Assembly (NCBI GenBank): GCA_963971225.1
Contig: OZ020268.1
Coordinates: 37,788,848 to 37,852,847, forward strand
Direction: 5' to 3'
DNA length: 64,000 bases
Source: Melieria omissa
Taxonomy: Eukaryota > Arthropoda > Insecta > Diptera > Ulidiidae
Shown: positions 48,401-57,337 of the stretch, piece by piece
How positions within the stretch are numbered: position 1 is the first letter of the stretch
Layout: the number at the start of each line of letters is the position of its first letter
Notes under the pieces: model-generated
The model's database searches: none
The model's input: only the letters and a program-made list of their open reading frames with translations
Told to the model about the DNA's origin: nothing
Program-made: the position numbers and the translations under genes

Positions 48401-51400
48401 TGGCCCAAAAGTCGAAATAACAAATTTGGGTTTGTTAAGAATTTAGATTTTATAAATATTGCCGAGAATACAGAACATTATACGACGCCCCAACTTTTAC
48501 CTGTGGTCACCTCATTCAGTCGACACATATCCATACATCCGAGTACAAAGCTGTGCATGTGTCTGTCTGTAAATGTTTGTGTCGGTGCGTACATTTTTCT
48601 GGGCAATTTGACGTTTCATTTCTACATTCAACAATGTTATTGTTGTTGTTGTGGCTGCTGTAACCGTAAAGGATATAATGTGTGCTTGTTTGCCGCTTTC
48701 ATTGTCTGTTCATTTTATTTCTTTTTTATTATGTTCTTTTGCTTTTATTTGTCGGCATTGTTGTTGCGCCTCGTTGGCAACAGATATTAAGTTAAGTTGA
48801 GCTTTTCTCTTGCAACGAAAAGGTCGGTTAGTCTTCATTATGTTACACATTAGTATTTCATAGAAAGGTCAGACACGCTGGTTGCGTGCGGTATGCGTTT
48901 GTTGCTTTTTGCAGCTGCAACGATATCTTACTGCGGCCATTTGTCCGTCTGTCTGTCATACACTCGTACAGTGGCGCACAGAAGATTTAATTATGGGGGA
49001 AGAAGAAAGGAAAGCAATTGTCACACAATATTTTTGCAACCCCCAAAACCCTCTTTGCGTACGCCACTGCATTCGTATGTAATTGTTTGCACGTCAACAT
49101 ACGTTTTTATGTTGGCAGCTGGTTTTATTATTTATTGTTGTCTTAGTTGCTTGTTCAACCATTTAAAGAGTTAACTAGCTTAGAAGTGCGTTGCTGTAAA
49201 GTCACTGCCAGCTGTTGACATGTCAGAGTCAGGTCAGTTGGTTAAGTGGCGGTGATAAACACTTATGGGACAAAGTGCGCGGAACTAGGAAGACTCTAAA
49301 ATAACCATAAATCTTGCAAATGGACATGGGACGTGTTTAATGTCGTTTATAGAGGTCGACAACATATCACTTTATATGGAGACTTTTTAGGAGCCTTCAA
49401 CCATTTCTCCTCTGCACCTCCTACCCTCCTTCTGCACGTTTTTCAGCAATTTTTTATTACTTCCCACACACACACACACACACACTTTTTATAGAATCTG
49501 CTTAAATGGCGCAACAAAACTGGAATCTTTTTTGGCAGCAAAATATTCGAATACAAAAAAGTTTAAGGTTTTGAGTTATTTCTGCCATTAAAAATATTTA
49601 AAATATAAAATAAAAAAAATTAAATAAAATTAAAATATTTTTTACGCTTTGGTGTATTCAGAGACCTGTAATAGATTTGTATGACATATATTTTTGTGGT
49701 ACATTTTCTTCTTAAAAGTCCTGTTTGAGAGGACATTTTTGGTGTTTAATGAAAAAAGAGTCAAATTGACCCATAAAAATAGGAGTTAGAGGGTTAAAAT
49801 GTTCCACAAAAATATTTATCGTAGTATTCTACATAAAATTCCCATACCTAAAATTTACAGTCACAAGGTTTTCGTAACCCGATTCACTATAAAAATGTAC
49901 AAAAGAGGGAAAGTCTAAGCATTCCCAAAAAATGGATTCAGAAGCAAACTTTCAAAATGCTGATACACGTATAGCTTTTTTGGTTCCCTCTATCAGAAAC
50001 TGTTGTCAGAACCTTGTTAGCTATTTTGATGTTAAGTTAAATCAGGTTTTTTCATAAATCAATTTACAGCACGCATATCTAACTACTTCCAAAATTTAAT
50101 TCTCAACAGTTTATTTTTTATCTGAAAAAATACTATCACTCTGTTTTGATGTTAATTGCGTTGCTTCTACAAAATCAACAATTGTTTTTCTCTTCTGAGA
50201 CTTTTGAGTCTCTCTCTTTTGATTGTCTTTTTTGTTTTTAGTGTGAAATATTGAGAGTGTTCAAGGACTCCGATACATAGCTATTGTCTGCCGCCTTGAC
50301 TACCAAATGCTCGGACTTGCAACTACTTCGAGTGCATCTGAAAAGTTCAACTGTTATGTGATTCTTCAGGCAGTCCTTGGCATCAGATTTCCCAGAGACT
50401 CTCATCTAACCAGTCCGTCCCGTTTGTATAGCAAAGAATGTTCGACAACTCGACTCCCAGCAGTTCAGTCGCAGTATTTCTGTTGCAGACTCCCACTCAT
50501 GGCAGCCTTGTGCTCTCCCAAACTGTACAAAAAACAACCAGTAAATGCTCGAGCTTTTTATTTTTTAAACCCAACATCTGTCCACCTTTCGGCACAGTCA
50601 TCGAACCTACATAACCTGCTATGATTTTCAATTATCAACTTTCTATTGTATTCAATCACAGTTGGGGCATTAAGTGTATTAGAATTGTGCACGTGTTCAG
50701 TTCGCTCCATTTGCAAGTCATTGTCGAACTCAATTCAATTCGAGCTGTAAGCGAACTTAACCAGCAGAGCAGGTCATTACAAGTTCGCCTGCAGAGGTAT
50801 TAAATTGCACAGTGCACGTGCTCAATGCAACAATAACAACAACGGCGACGAAAGTACAACACAACAAAGCAACTTGTATCAGCAAGAAATTTTCCTGGGT
50901 TGAGTTTAATTTCATTTGGCTGCAGACGTGGCGAGACTCGCCATATGTCCATCGTCAGGTAATGGTTTGACTTTTTTTTGAACTGACATCTTCATAAGGC
51001 ATTAGCAATTTAATAGTTGCGACATTTAGATGCGTGTGTGAGTTTGTAAATGTGTCTGTGTGAGAACGTACGTGCTCAACGAAGCGATTCAGTGGCTATT
51101 GCCGTGTCTGTTTGTATTTATTTACTGGCACGTGAAGGCGCTTTAGACTTTTAATGTCTTTGTTTAAGTTGCTTGAAAACTTGGCAGAAAGTTGATGATT
51201 GGTGCACAAAGTTGAAAAATTAAAGCACCACGTACGAGAAACAATGATAAATGCTCACGTCAAATTGTCAAACTTTCTGACTTGAAATACGTACAGAAAT
51301 TACATTATTAATTTTTTTTGTTTGAATCAGTTATACTCAGGTCCCTCAGCAACTTGATTGAATCAATTTTTGTTCATTTTTTGTGATTTTTTGCTGTATT

Positions 51401-54400
51401 GCCAAATGAATTGCGGCGTCAAATCAGTCAGTAAGCTTGTCAGATTATCAGCACTCAGAATGTTACGTATACGCTCCGTGTGTTCATTGTGTCAATGCTT
51501 TGAAGGCATTGGCACGAAAGTGAAAATCCAATTACTCACACACCAGCCGACTAACACGCCACATCAACGCATGCAGCTTTTAGTTTTTCCACACTTTCAC
51601 GCACACATACACAAACACACACACGCACGCTATCTTGCCAGTTCATAAAGTGGCAGCAGGTAAGGCGCACGCCAAATTTATACTCACACAGAAACACATT
51701 TAATGCCGGTTCGCATTTCAGCGTAAAATCGTAAAATCGCTCATACGCCTCGTTGTGCGCACATTCGCGCCCAGCGCGGCGTATGAGTAACAGTGGCAAT
51801 TAAACACACAAATCTCCATTAAATGTGCGTTCATCAGCCGGAAAATAATGACAAACACTGTGGCTGGCGCAACCGTTGGGCATAAAATCGGAACTCGCTG
51901 AGGCACACAACGCGCTGATTGTAATCAGCTGCATGACAACCATTGCTTTGTGCGTTGTGTGGTCAGATTACACCGTGCGACAAAAATGAAAAAATTTTTT
52001 CACACTGGAAAAAATCCATATGGGCGTGAAACTAGAGACCAAACATAGTAGTACTGCGTGCTCAGTTTTTCATTTCTACATCCTTTGTCCTTTTAAAAGG
52101 ACTTCAAAATTTTGAAGGGAATACAAAATAAAAAAAATATAAAAAATACTTAGCCTCGTTAAAATATGGCGATATGTATATCAAATGAAAGAGGAAAAGC
52201 TCAAGAATTTAAATAAAATTGATTTTTTATCTTTTTGTAAAAAAAGGACATGAAAAAGGTCCTTTGAAAATTTTAATCCTTTATATAATTGAAAATTTAT
52301 AACGAATTTTCTTAAAAAGTAGGTATTGTTAAACCCAAATTCTCCTTGATCACGTGTCAAAATTTCATTATTATCGCTTCTTTGATTTTGTATCTTTTTG
52401 ATTATTTAAAATACCGATACGCAAATAAATTAGAATATTTGTACTGCATTAGACTTGCAGCTCCCACCTTTTTTTAATAACTTTCGAACAAATAAAGTTA
52501 GAGTAATGAAGTTTTGACACGTGATCAAAGAGATTTTGGGTTCTAACATACTTACTTTTCAAGAAAATTTGTTATAAATTTTCAAGGATATAAAGGATTA
52601 AAATTTTCAAAGGACCTTTTTCATGTCCTTTTTTTACAAATAGATAAAAAATCAATTTTATTTAAATTCTTGAGCTTTTCCTCTTTCATTTGATATACAT
52701 ATCGCCATATTTTAACGAGGCTAAGTATTTTTTATATTTCTTTTATTTTTTATCCCCTTCAAAATTTTGAAGTCCTTTTAAAAGGACAAAGGATGTAGAA
52801 ATGAAAAACTGAATACGCAGTATTACTATGTTTGGTCTCTAGTTTCACGCCCATATGGATTTTTTCCAGTGTGAAAAATGCTGTCGCACAGTGTTATCAA
52901 TTGAATTGTTTATTAGTGGCTTTGATGTGGTGCCACTGTGTCTGCTAAATAATGATTTGTGTGCGTAAGTGAGAAAACAATGGCGCAATTTGCATGCGTG
53001 TAGCTTTAAGTGGCAGCCAAGTGCAGGTGGAACCAATCGATTTTTCTTTGAAATTGTATTTGGCGCTTGTCATCGAACATATTTAGGTCTGTAATTGATT
53101 GAAGGTTTGGCAATTCCTGCACTTTCAATATGCCGCACTTGCAAATTGGTGCAATTTATTGGTAGTGGTAGTGCAAAGAATCACAGTTTGTGTGAGTTAG
53201 AGAAGTGATTCACTTAAAAGCGATGGAATAAAATAAAATTTTGTTTTTTATTTTTAAATTTTCTAACCCTTTTAAATTTGAACCCAGTTGTGGTCTTTTG
53301 TAAACTGAAAAACATGCCTTAACATATTTTTGCTTTAGAGTAGTTTCTGAGATCAAGTTTCTCTTTATTGTTTGTTCACTACGTCCGAGTATAAGAAAAT
53401 ATAAGAAATACCCTAACTTTAACTAATTTGAGGTGCTTCACCTAAGTTTGAAGTCAATAAAATTAAGGTTAATTGAATTAATTAATTAAATTCAATAAAT
53501 TGTGTTTTAAATACGAACTCTTAAGCCATTGGAAGCTTCACCAGAAAAACTTTATAACTATTTGAAGACGAGATAACTGAACTCTTAGAGTATAGTAACG
53601 TTTTTATTCAAATGTATAGAAATGTATGTCTGCACTCGGCACGCGCCACTGATCGAATGAACTCTTCCTTCATCGACGGCGTTACCACTTCGTCCCGCGG
53701 AGTTGCCACCGCTTACATATTTTTGATTTGAATTGCTTTCATTAGTTTAGTTTGAAGTCGACAGGGCTATTATCCATTGTGTTTTTTCACATTGTCTGTA
53801 CACAAACCTTTAACCCATTGTTGACTCGTGTCGAAAAATCTCCTATTTCAATTGCTTCACCGTATTCAAAATCAATAGGCCCATAATTTCGCCATGCAAA
53901 TCCTTAGCCCATTTTTGACCCAGTCAGATTTTGATTTTCAAAAGACTAAAAAATTTGTATCGAAATGTTTTTGAAATCATTGGGTCTATTAAATCACACT
54001 GCTTTAAGTAAAAATTAGATTTTGTATTTCAAAAAGTACTAAACTATTACTAAGACTGATTTATGATTTATTCAATAAATAAAAATAAATCAAATCTTAT
54101 GTTTGCAATTTCAGCGGTTTGGGTGATGATGAATCAGTCAGTCTGCCGGTCAAAATAAATCATTCTATTAACCCTCCGATGGGCAGTAAATAGTTACTAC
54201 ACATTTGCACTTTGTCGTCTGGCCAGACGAAAACTGGGCGAGGCTTCTGACAAAGGTAAAGCACAATGACAGATGACGTTAATTATGTTAATATGGTAGG
54301 CAACATATGTAAGTATATATATATACAAATTATGTTCATATATACTAACTTAGTTACCCACAAATACACTGTAAAAGGGAGATGAATCTGTGAGTTTTTT

Positions 54401-57337
54401 ATTTGTTTGAACCATTTCGTCTGGCCAGACGACAAAGTCCATCCGAGGGTTAATAAAGATTTATTATTAATTTACATTTTTGTTTTATTGCATTTTCCAG
54501 GCTGACCAGAGATCAAAGGGAGAATAGGTCTTGCCAACATGTGTTACTTTGGAGAAGAGAACGAGCGCTCTCTCAACGAATAAAACTTATGGCCTACAAG
54601 GCACTTGTCCTCCACGTCTTCTTATAAGGTGCACAATCTTGAATTTTGCCGACCATCGATGAACATTGAATGATCACTTTTGTGAACAGCCAGGTGGCAA
54701 ACAAAGCACTGGACTCTTACGGAGTCAATGAAATGTGTTATAGAATGCCACAAGTCTCTAAACATAATCAAAGAGCATAACATCAAACTCTGAAACTCGG
54801 AACTGACAGACGCGTATATATCGGTATATGCACCGATCTTGATAGGAAGACATTTAAGCGCACCAATCACCAATGCAGCAATCAGACTGACTAGAAGATT
54901 TAACGAGCCTTATGGCCGGAATTGAACCAAAAGAGATCCATGTGTTTTTACGAATTGCCAAAGCGACCATTTTCACCTGATGGTTCGTCCCATTGGGACT
55001 AGTGTCATAGCTGTGAAAAAGAGGAGGAAATAGAATCTGTGTCCAGTACTTTATATACCGAACCACTGGAGGACACAGATAGAGTCAATGGACGCTTCTG
55101 TTGGTTTCAGACCACATCGAAAACATGATGACAGGTGCTTGCTTATGCTTGGGCTATAACAATGGTCCTTTAAGACCGCCGAGTGTACTTGCTGAGAAAT
55201 CAATAGAGCCATCTGCCTAACCTAACCTTGAATTTTGTTGACCACCGATCAGAGTACTTTGAGGGTGTTCGAGACAAAGATACTTCGCAAGATCTGTGGA
55301 CCTTTTCGCGTGAAAGATTTTTTCAGTATTTTTTGCATCGAATGAGCTCTACAGCGTTGATAAGCTATATAGGGACATGAACAATAGGTGAGCTGGTTTG
55401 GCCATGTTGCCATATTGTTTGAATAGTAATTAGGTTGGGTAAGCTGGCATCCTAACGATACCAGTTAGGGGTCTTTAGCCATGCGATTCGACTGACTGAC
55501 TGATCGATTCATCATCGTCCAGCCAAAACCGCTAAAGCTGAATATGAAATTTAAGCTTAAGGTACATTTAAGAAAATGAACCTCCGTAAAGGCGAAATTT
55601 TGTGGTCTTAAGGGGCAACACAGTGGTTAAGGTGTTTTTTGTATGAAGAATCATGATTTTATGGGCCTATTGATTCAAAACTTGGGGGGTCAACAATGGG
55701 TTAAGAGTAAGGACTACGAAAAAAACATAGCTGTGTCGTTAATATTTTTAATATTAAACTTTGACGGGGATAACATTGGGTTAACAGTTTGTATGAAAAA
55801 AGATTCATTAATGGGCCAACTGAGTTCAAACTTGATGAAAATGTTCCAAATGAGAGGAAATTCGACGCGTGTTTTATTTATATTTATATTTATATTTTTC
55901 TTTTTATTTTATGTTTTTATTATATTTTTATATATTTTCCACTTTTTAAAAAAACAAAATCTAAAGGCGCCAACAGTAGGTTAAAAATGTTGTAGGGGAA
56001 ACATTATTTTTTGTTAAAGCACTGAAAGTATTTTTCCTTTTTTTCATTAAAATCTGACAGGGACAATAAAGGGTTAAGAGAAATATGATATATTGGGCTC
56101 ATTGACTTCTGACTTGCGTACAAAGTCGCCTGCTTATTCTATATATCACTTAGTTTTGGTCATAAAATTCAAGTTTCCATTCAGAGTTTTGTTGTAGAAA
56201 AGCAAACTCTATACACGAGCTCATTCGACGCTTAATGCGCTTCGTAATTTCTCAAGCAAGACATGCCCGGACGCGTTGTAATGCGGCACAAAAATTGAGT
56301 AGCTTAGCAGGAAATATAAAAAATTTTAATTGCTTTTTCACATGTACGACACAAAATGCGGCGCGCTGCGCAAAAATACTTTTACATTCGTCTGCCATTG
56401 ATATGAAAAGAGGTGAGAAGGTGCCCGGTGTTGTGCCTGTTGTTGTTATTGTGGTGTTTGTTATTGTAATGCTGATGTGCTGTGTGCGCTTTAATTTCCA
56501 CAGTTAATGAGCGTAAATTTGCGGCGTTGCTTAGCGGCAAAGATGAATCCCTGAACGTTGAATAATTAAGTTTATGTGCAAAAAATGCGCCAACGCGCCG
56601 CAACAGCAAACAAAATTGCTGCAACATAACTAAGAAAATACTAAATAGGGTTGACTAGTCAGTGAGGGAGTTTGGATAATTACAAACAGGTGGCAACACT
56701 GGCAACATTGAAAATAGATTAGAAGAATAGAAGTTTAAGCTGCACAAATAAATACTAATTTTTTTCAAAATTCAAATGATGCATTTGATTTCTACAACAA
56801 CTGGGGCGTATGAGTGACTAACAATTCAACGAAAATGCGTAAAGTTGTTTTCGCATTTTTTTTCGTTTACAAAATGACCGCGTTTTCAACACGTGGCGCA
56901 GAACTTGTATGCAGCCGTCGCCAGCGGCCAACACAATTATACGCTAAGTAAATTTTCACTTTTTCCATTTGGCGACGTAAATTGCGCGTAAATCCAATTT
57001 GCGTCCCAAAACAACACAACGCAACGCAACCAAGGACTGTTGCCGCTGCTGGTGCTTACCTGTAACGCATTCGGATGTGCGGAAAGACGCTGGTCTGGAA
57101 TTGGCCCTCCAGCACGGCCGAATCGAATTTGGGGTCCAGCCAGGACTTGGAGGCGGCGCGCTCGAAAGCCACCGGCAACATGACGCTGCAGCACGAGTGG
57201 CGGCGTCCCGTTTGGCTCAGGTAGGTTTGTATGTGTGGCGCGAGCGCGATTTGTATGTCGTCGCTGGAGTTGGTGCGGCTGTCGTTGACTAGAACGCCCG
57301 GAGGCATGGCGGTGAAGCTGACCGATTGGCGACGCGA
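33237..57337 (-). CDS. Ac13E: Transmembrane adenylyl cyclase, type IX-like (Ac13E); four coding exons, extreme N-terminus missing
   Basis: Minus-strand exons: 57337-57060, 37811-36651, 36592-36492, 36427-33237. All junctions are GT..AG and in frame; together they give 1,576 residues plus stop. Order: N-terminal cytoplasmic part (1-92), first membrane set of about six helices (94-262), C1 catalytic domain (about 350-510) with the metal Asps in FADIVGFT (D360) and STLGDCYY (D404), a long Ser-rich linker (about 515-1050), second membrane set (about 1055-1280), and C2 (about 1310-1525) with the adenine-site Lys in EKIKTIGS and the [14 protein letters not shown] block. It converts ATP to cAMP at the plasma membrane. 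Motifs such as [22 protein letters not shown] and [12 protein letters not shown] match type IX cyclases, so Ac13E is the fly orthologue. The intron at 37812-57059 is 19.2 kb. Start codon unresolved. Confidence 0.93.
36492..36592 (-). CDS. Ac13E: Ac13E short exon inside C1 domain
   Basis: A 101-bp exon flanked by tiny introns of 58 bp (36593-36650) and 64 bp (36428-36491). It encodes [19 protein letters not shown] and [14 protein letters not shown]. This matches the C1 segment where type IX cyclases have the HISEAT-like motif. Confidence 0.93.
36651..37811 (-). CDS. Ac13E: Ac13E exon with first membrane set and C1 catalytic core
   Basis: The acceptor CTTTTGCAG ends at 37812; the first base completes an Arg codon from the previous exon, giving RMRYR then [14 protein letters not shown]. 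Six hydrophobic helices precede the signalling helix ([20 protein letters not shown]) and the C1 fold with both metal-binding Asps. The donor is GTGAGT at 36650. Confidence 0.95.
37812..38058 (-). other. Start-proximal part of the large Ac13E intron, nothing seen
   Basis: AT-rich, no recognised content. Confidence 0.5.
38059..38235 (-). mobile_element. hAT-type MITE, second copy of the CAGTGGCGGAT family (161 bp)
   Basis: The body is 38067-38227: it starts CAGTGGCGGATTCACGG and ends CTGGATCCGCCCCTG. The 8-bp flanks GTCATTAT and GTCATTTT match at 7 of 8. The internal phrases GTCGTC..AAAATTAAAAGGCATA and AGGAATTACTTCTTGAAACCCC are the reverse complement of the middle of the copy at 31,760, so this copy lies in the opposite orientation. 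Confidence 0.88.
38236..38790 (+). repeat. Diverged tandem repeat, GTGGGCGTGG-bearing units of about 240 bp
   Basis: GTGGGCGTGGTCAA and AGTGGGCGTAACCAATTTTA-like phrases recur about every 120 bp (near 38,240, 38,350, 38,485, 38,600, 38,722). They alternate with CACTGAATCATTTGATATC and GATTTACAGACAT..TTGTTGC blocks, giving about two diverged units of roughly 240 bp. No coding. Confidence 0.7.
38816..39500 (+). repeat. TTAA-bordered repeat end plus dispersed repeat shared with about 49.7-50.0 kb
   Basis: TTAA at 38816-38819 is followed by CCCTCTAAGTCCTATTTTTA. The same sequence appears inverted just before TTAA 49794-49797. Further on, ACCTAAAATTTAAAGTCACA with its following sequence (about 39,265-39,400) is repeated in direct orientation at about 49,845-49,960. 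So two loci share a composite repeat. The other boundary is not resolved. Confidence 0.55.
39501..41499. other. Ac13E intron sequence, no gene seen
   Basis: CA/GT and TA dinucleotide runs near 40,380-40,460 and 40,570-40,620. Frames here are short or arise from these repeats. Confidence 0.4.
41500..42720 (+). pseudogene. Tc1/mariner-superfamily transposase relic, split by a MITE
   Basis: Scattered fragments read, in order: [21 protein letters not shown] (about 41,540-41,610), [15 protein letters not shown] (about 41,683), VDGKRYRRM (about 41,765), then LDGVQCHT, which is cut by the MITE at 41,875 and resumes at 42,431 as [26 protein letters not shown], and [17 protein letters not shown] (about 42,625). 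The DG.(T/Q)CHTA block holds a catalytic Asp in this family. There are several stops and a frameshift near 42,500. A 71-bp insertion flanked by the 13-bp direct repeat TGAAACTCCATTA (41599-41611, 41670-41682) also interrupts it. Confidence 0.8.
41867..42430 (-). mobile_element. hAT-type MITE, copy 2 (548 bp), perfect 8-bp duplication
   Basis: The body is 41875-42422, from CAGTGTTCGCAGATCAGG to ATCTGGCAACACTG, in the opposite orientation to copy 1 at 5135-5688. Flanks are the perfect 8-bp duplication GCCACACT (41867-41874, 42423-42430). It is inserted in the transposase relic between codons for CHT and AN; the coding frame lines up across the insertion once one duplication copy is discounted, which fixes both element ends to the base. 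Confidence 0.95.
42910..43328 (+). mobile_element. TTAA-flanked MITE (411 bp) with inner hairpins
   Basis: The body is 42914-43324 with TTAA on both sides. Terminal inverted repeat CCCATTGCTGCC against CCCAATGCTGCC read from the right. Just inside the left end is GGGTAAA-AG-TTTACCC, and inside the right part GGGTAT-AAA-ATACCC; both follow a copy of CATTGCTGCCTAAT (42917, 43243), so one terminal unit is duplicated internally. No coding. Confidence 0.85.
43329..45615. other. Ac13E intron sequence, no gene seen
   Basis: A CA run lies at 44,305-44,325. A frame at 43,461-43,784 has a weak [12 protein letters not shown] phrase that faintly recalls Tc1 helix-turn-helix regions, but this is too thin to call. 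Confidence 0.4.
45616..46221 (+). mobile_element. Tc1/mariner-superfamily deletion derivative (about 602 bp)
   Basis: Termini are inverted repeats GGGTGTTTTTTTTAGAGGT flanked by TA. Inside, fragments of a transposase are readable: [20 protein letters not shown] from 45,729, [47 protein letters not shown], and directly afterwards the extreme C-terminus [20 protein letters not shown]. The whole catalytic middle is deleted and there is a frame change near 45,830. It is therefore non-autonomous. Confidence 0.88.
46530..47770 (+). repeat. Minisatellite-like array, about 11 units of roughly 90-100 bp
   Basis: The phrase TTGGAACCATTGAAGACTCA followed by GTCGTCCACAAATTTGCATG and then AAGACTTTAAACTATTCTAA, GACCAAATAAAGAATTGTTT returns with variations near 46,650, 46,718, 46,780, 46,868, 47,148, 47,241, 47,331, 47,430, 47,520, 47,610 and 47,700. 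A LINE fragment interrupts it at about 46,945-47,130. No coding. Confidence 0.85.
46945..47130 (+). mobile_element. 3' fragment of a LINE inserted in the minisatellite
   Basis: Reads [20 protein letters not shown] and [12 protein letters not shown] before a stop, the C-terminal signature (WN.LP...F..SY.L..FK.RV..H) common at the ends of jockey/CR1-type reverse transcriptases. It is followed by a short A-rich tail (TATTAAAAAACAAAAA). The 5' part is missing. Confidence 0.72.
47771..48960. other. Ac13E intron sequence, no gene seen
   Basis: Nothing recognised. An 81-residue frame at 48,201-48,446 is lysine-rich and unconvincing. Confidence 0.4.
48961..49077 (+). mobile_element. Short hAT-type MITE (101 bp)
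   Basis: The body is 48969-49069, from CAGTGGCGCACAGAAG to TGCGTACGCCACTG. The 8-bp flanks CACTCGTA and CATTCGTA match at 7 of 8. The interior has GGGGGAAG and CCCCCAAAACCC phrases like the longer CAGTGGCG family at 31.8 and 38.1 kb, so it may be a short cousin. Confidence 0.8.
49640..50060 (-). repeat. Second copy of the TTAA-bordered composite repeat
   Basis: See 38,816-39,500. Here the AGGAGTTAGAGGG end lies against TTAA 49794-49797 in inverted orientation, and the AATTTACAGTCACAAGGTTT block follows directly at about 49,850. Confidence 0.55.
50061..51966. other. Ac13E intron sequence, no gene seen
   Basis: Short frames only. A CA-rich run near 51,600. Confidence 0.4.
51967..52898. mobile_element. 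Foldback element: two inverted arms of about 410 bp around a short loop
   Basis: The sequence from about 51,971 is repeated almost base for base, reverse-complemented, ending at about 52,893; examples are TCCATATGGGCGTGAAACTA, ACATCCTTTGTCCTTTTAAA, TATGGCGATATGTATATCAA and GATCACGTGTCAAAA, each present once per arm. The loop is about 100 bp (about 52,385-52,485). The outer ends read CACYGTGCGACA. No coding sequence. A target duplication was not found. High arm identity means either recent formation or gene conversion between arms. Confidence 0.93.
52899..53809. other. Ac13E intron sequence, no gene seen
   Basis: AT-rich with no recognised elements. Confidence 0.4.
54168..54453 (+). mobile_element. 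TTAA-flanked MITE (278 bp) with a 14-16 bp palindrome near each end
   Basis: The body is 54172-54449 with TTAA on both sides and termini CCCTCCGATGGG against CCCTCGGATGGAC. Near the left end is TCGTCTGGCCAGACGA, and the same 16-base palindrome (at least CGTCTGGCCAGACG) sits near the right end, each beside a CTTTGTC/GACAAAG block. No coding. Confidence 0.85.
54485..55440 (+). pseudogene. Reverse-transcriptase relic, split by a LINE tail
   Basis: Left part (about 54,530-54,640): [11 protein letters not shown].., then [14 protein letters not shown], matching the (Y)KTL(I/V)LP(V)L.YG region of RTE/CR1-type reverse transcriptases. Right part (from about 55,250): [20 protein letters not shown] and NELYS phrases typical of the C-terminal region. 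Several stops and frameshifts. A 566-bp insertion lies between the halves. Assignment rests on these short motifs. Confidence 0.6.
54638..55249 (+). mobile_element. 5'-truncated LINE with TAACC tail and about 23-bp duplication
   Basis: The insert is 54661-55226. The 23-base sequence at 54638-54660 recurs at 55227-55249 with about three mismatches (both begin CTTGAATTTTG and end CGAT). The insert ends CTGCCTAACCTAAC. Near 55,005 it encodes [18 protein letters not shown], a degraded form of the C..C..EEE..E....L zinc-like C-terminus also seen in the fragment at 61,778-62,135. Confidence 0.75.
55705..56083 (-). repeat. Tandem remnants of the same TTAA-element end
   Basis: Beyond the right end at 55,700 three further end-like units occur, read on the minus strand from TTAA: CCCAATGTTATCCC (about 55,776), CCTACTGTTGGCGCC (about 55,984), CCCTTTATTGTCCCTGTCAG (about 56,078). 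A unit CCCATTTTTGACCCAGTCAG also lies inside the left end near 53,910. The shared consensus is TTAACCCATTGTTGACCC, then GTCAGATTTTGA. Confidence 0.6.
56084..57059. other. Ac13E intron sequence, no gene seen
   Basis: A GTTGTTATTGTGG-rich stretch near 56,440; otherwise nothing recognised. Confidence 0.4.
57060..57337 (-). CDS. Ac13E: Ac13E N-terminal exon, 19.2 kb from the next exon
   Basis: Bounded by the acceptor TGTACTTTGCAG (ends at 57338) and the donor GTAAGC (from 57059). It encodes [20 protein letters not shown], a Ser/Asn-rich stretch, then [20 protein letters not shown] and [23 protein letters not shown], which joins in frame to the membrane exon. Type IX cyclases have the same run just before their first helix. 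Phase 0 at its 5' end implies at least one more upstream exon; a Met at codon 11 (57307) is the only internal alternative start. Confidence 0.88.

Larger units (their letters stand above)
53810..55704 (+). mobile_element. TTAA-flanked element (1,887 bp) filled with nested insertions
   Basis: TTAA 53810-53813 is followed by CCCATTGTTGACTCG; TTAA 55701-55704 is preceded by GGTCAACAATGGG. The inner parts also mirror each other (TCAATAGGCCCATAA at about 53,868 and inverted at about 55,656). Inside are a 278-bp TTAA MITE, an old reverse-transcriptase relic, and a LINE tail inserted in that relic. Confidence 0.7.
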
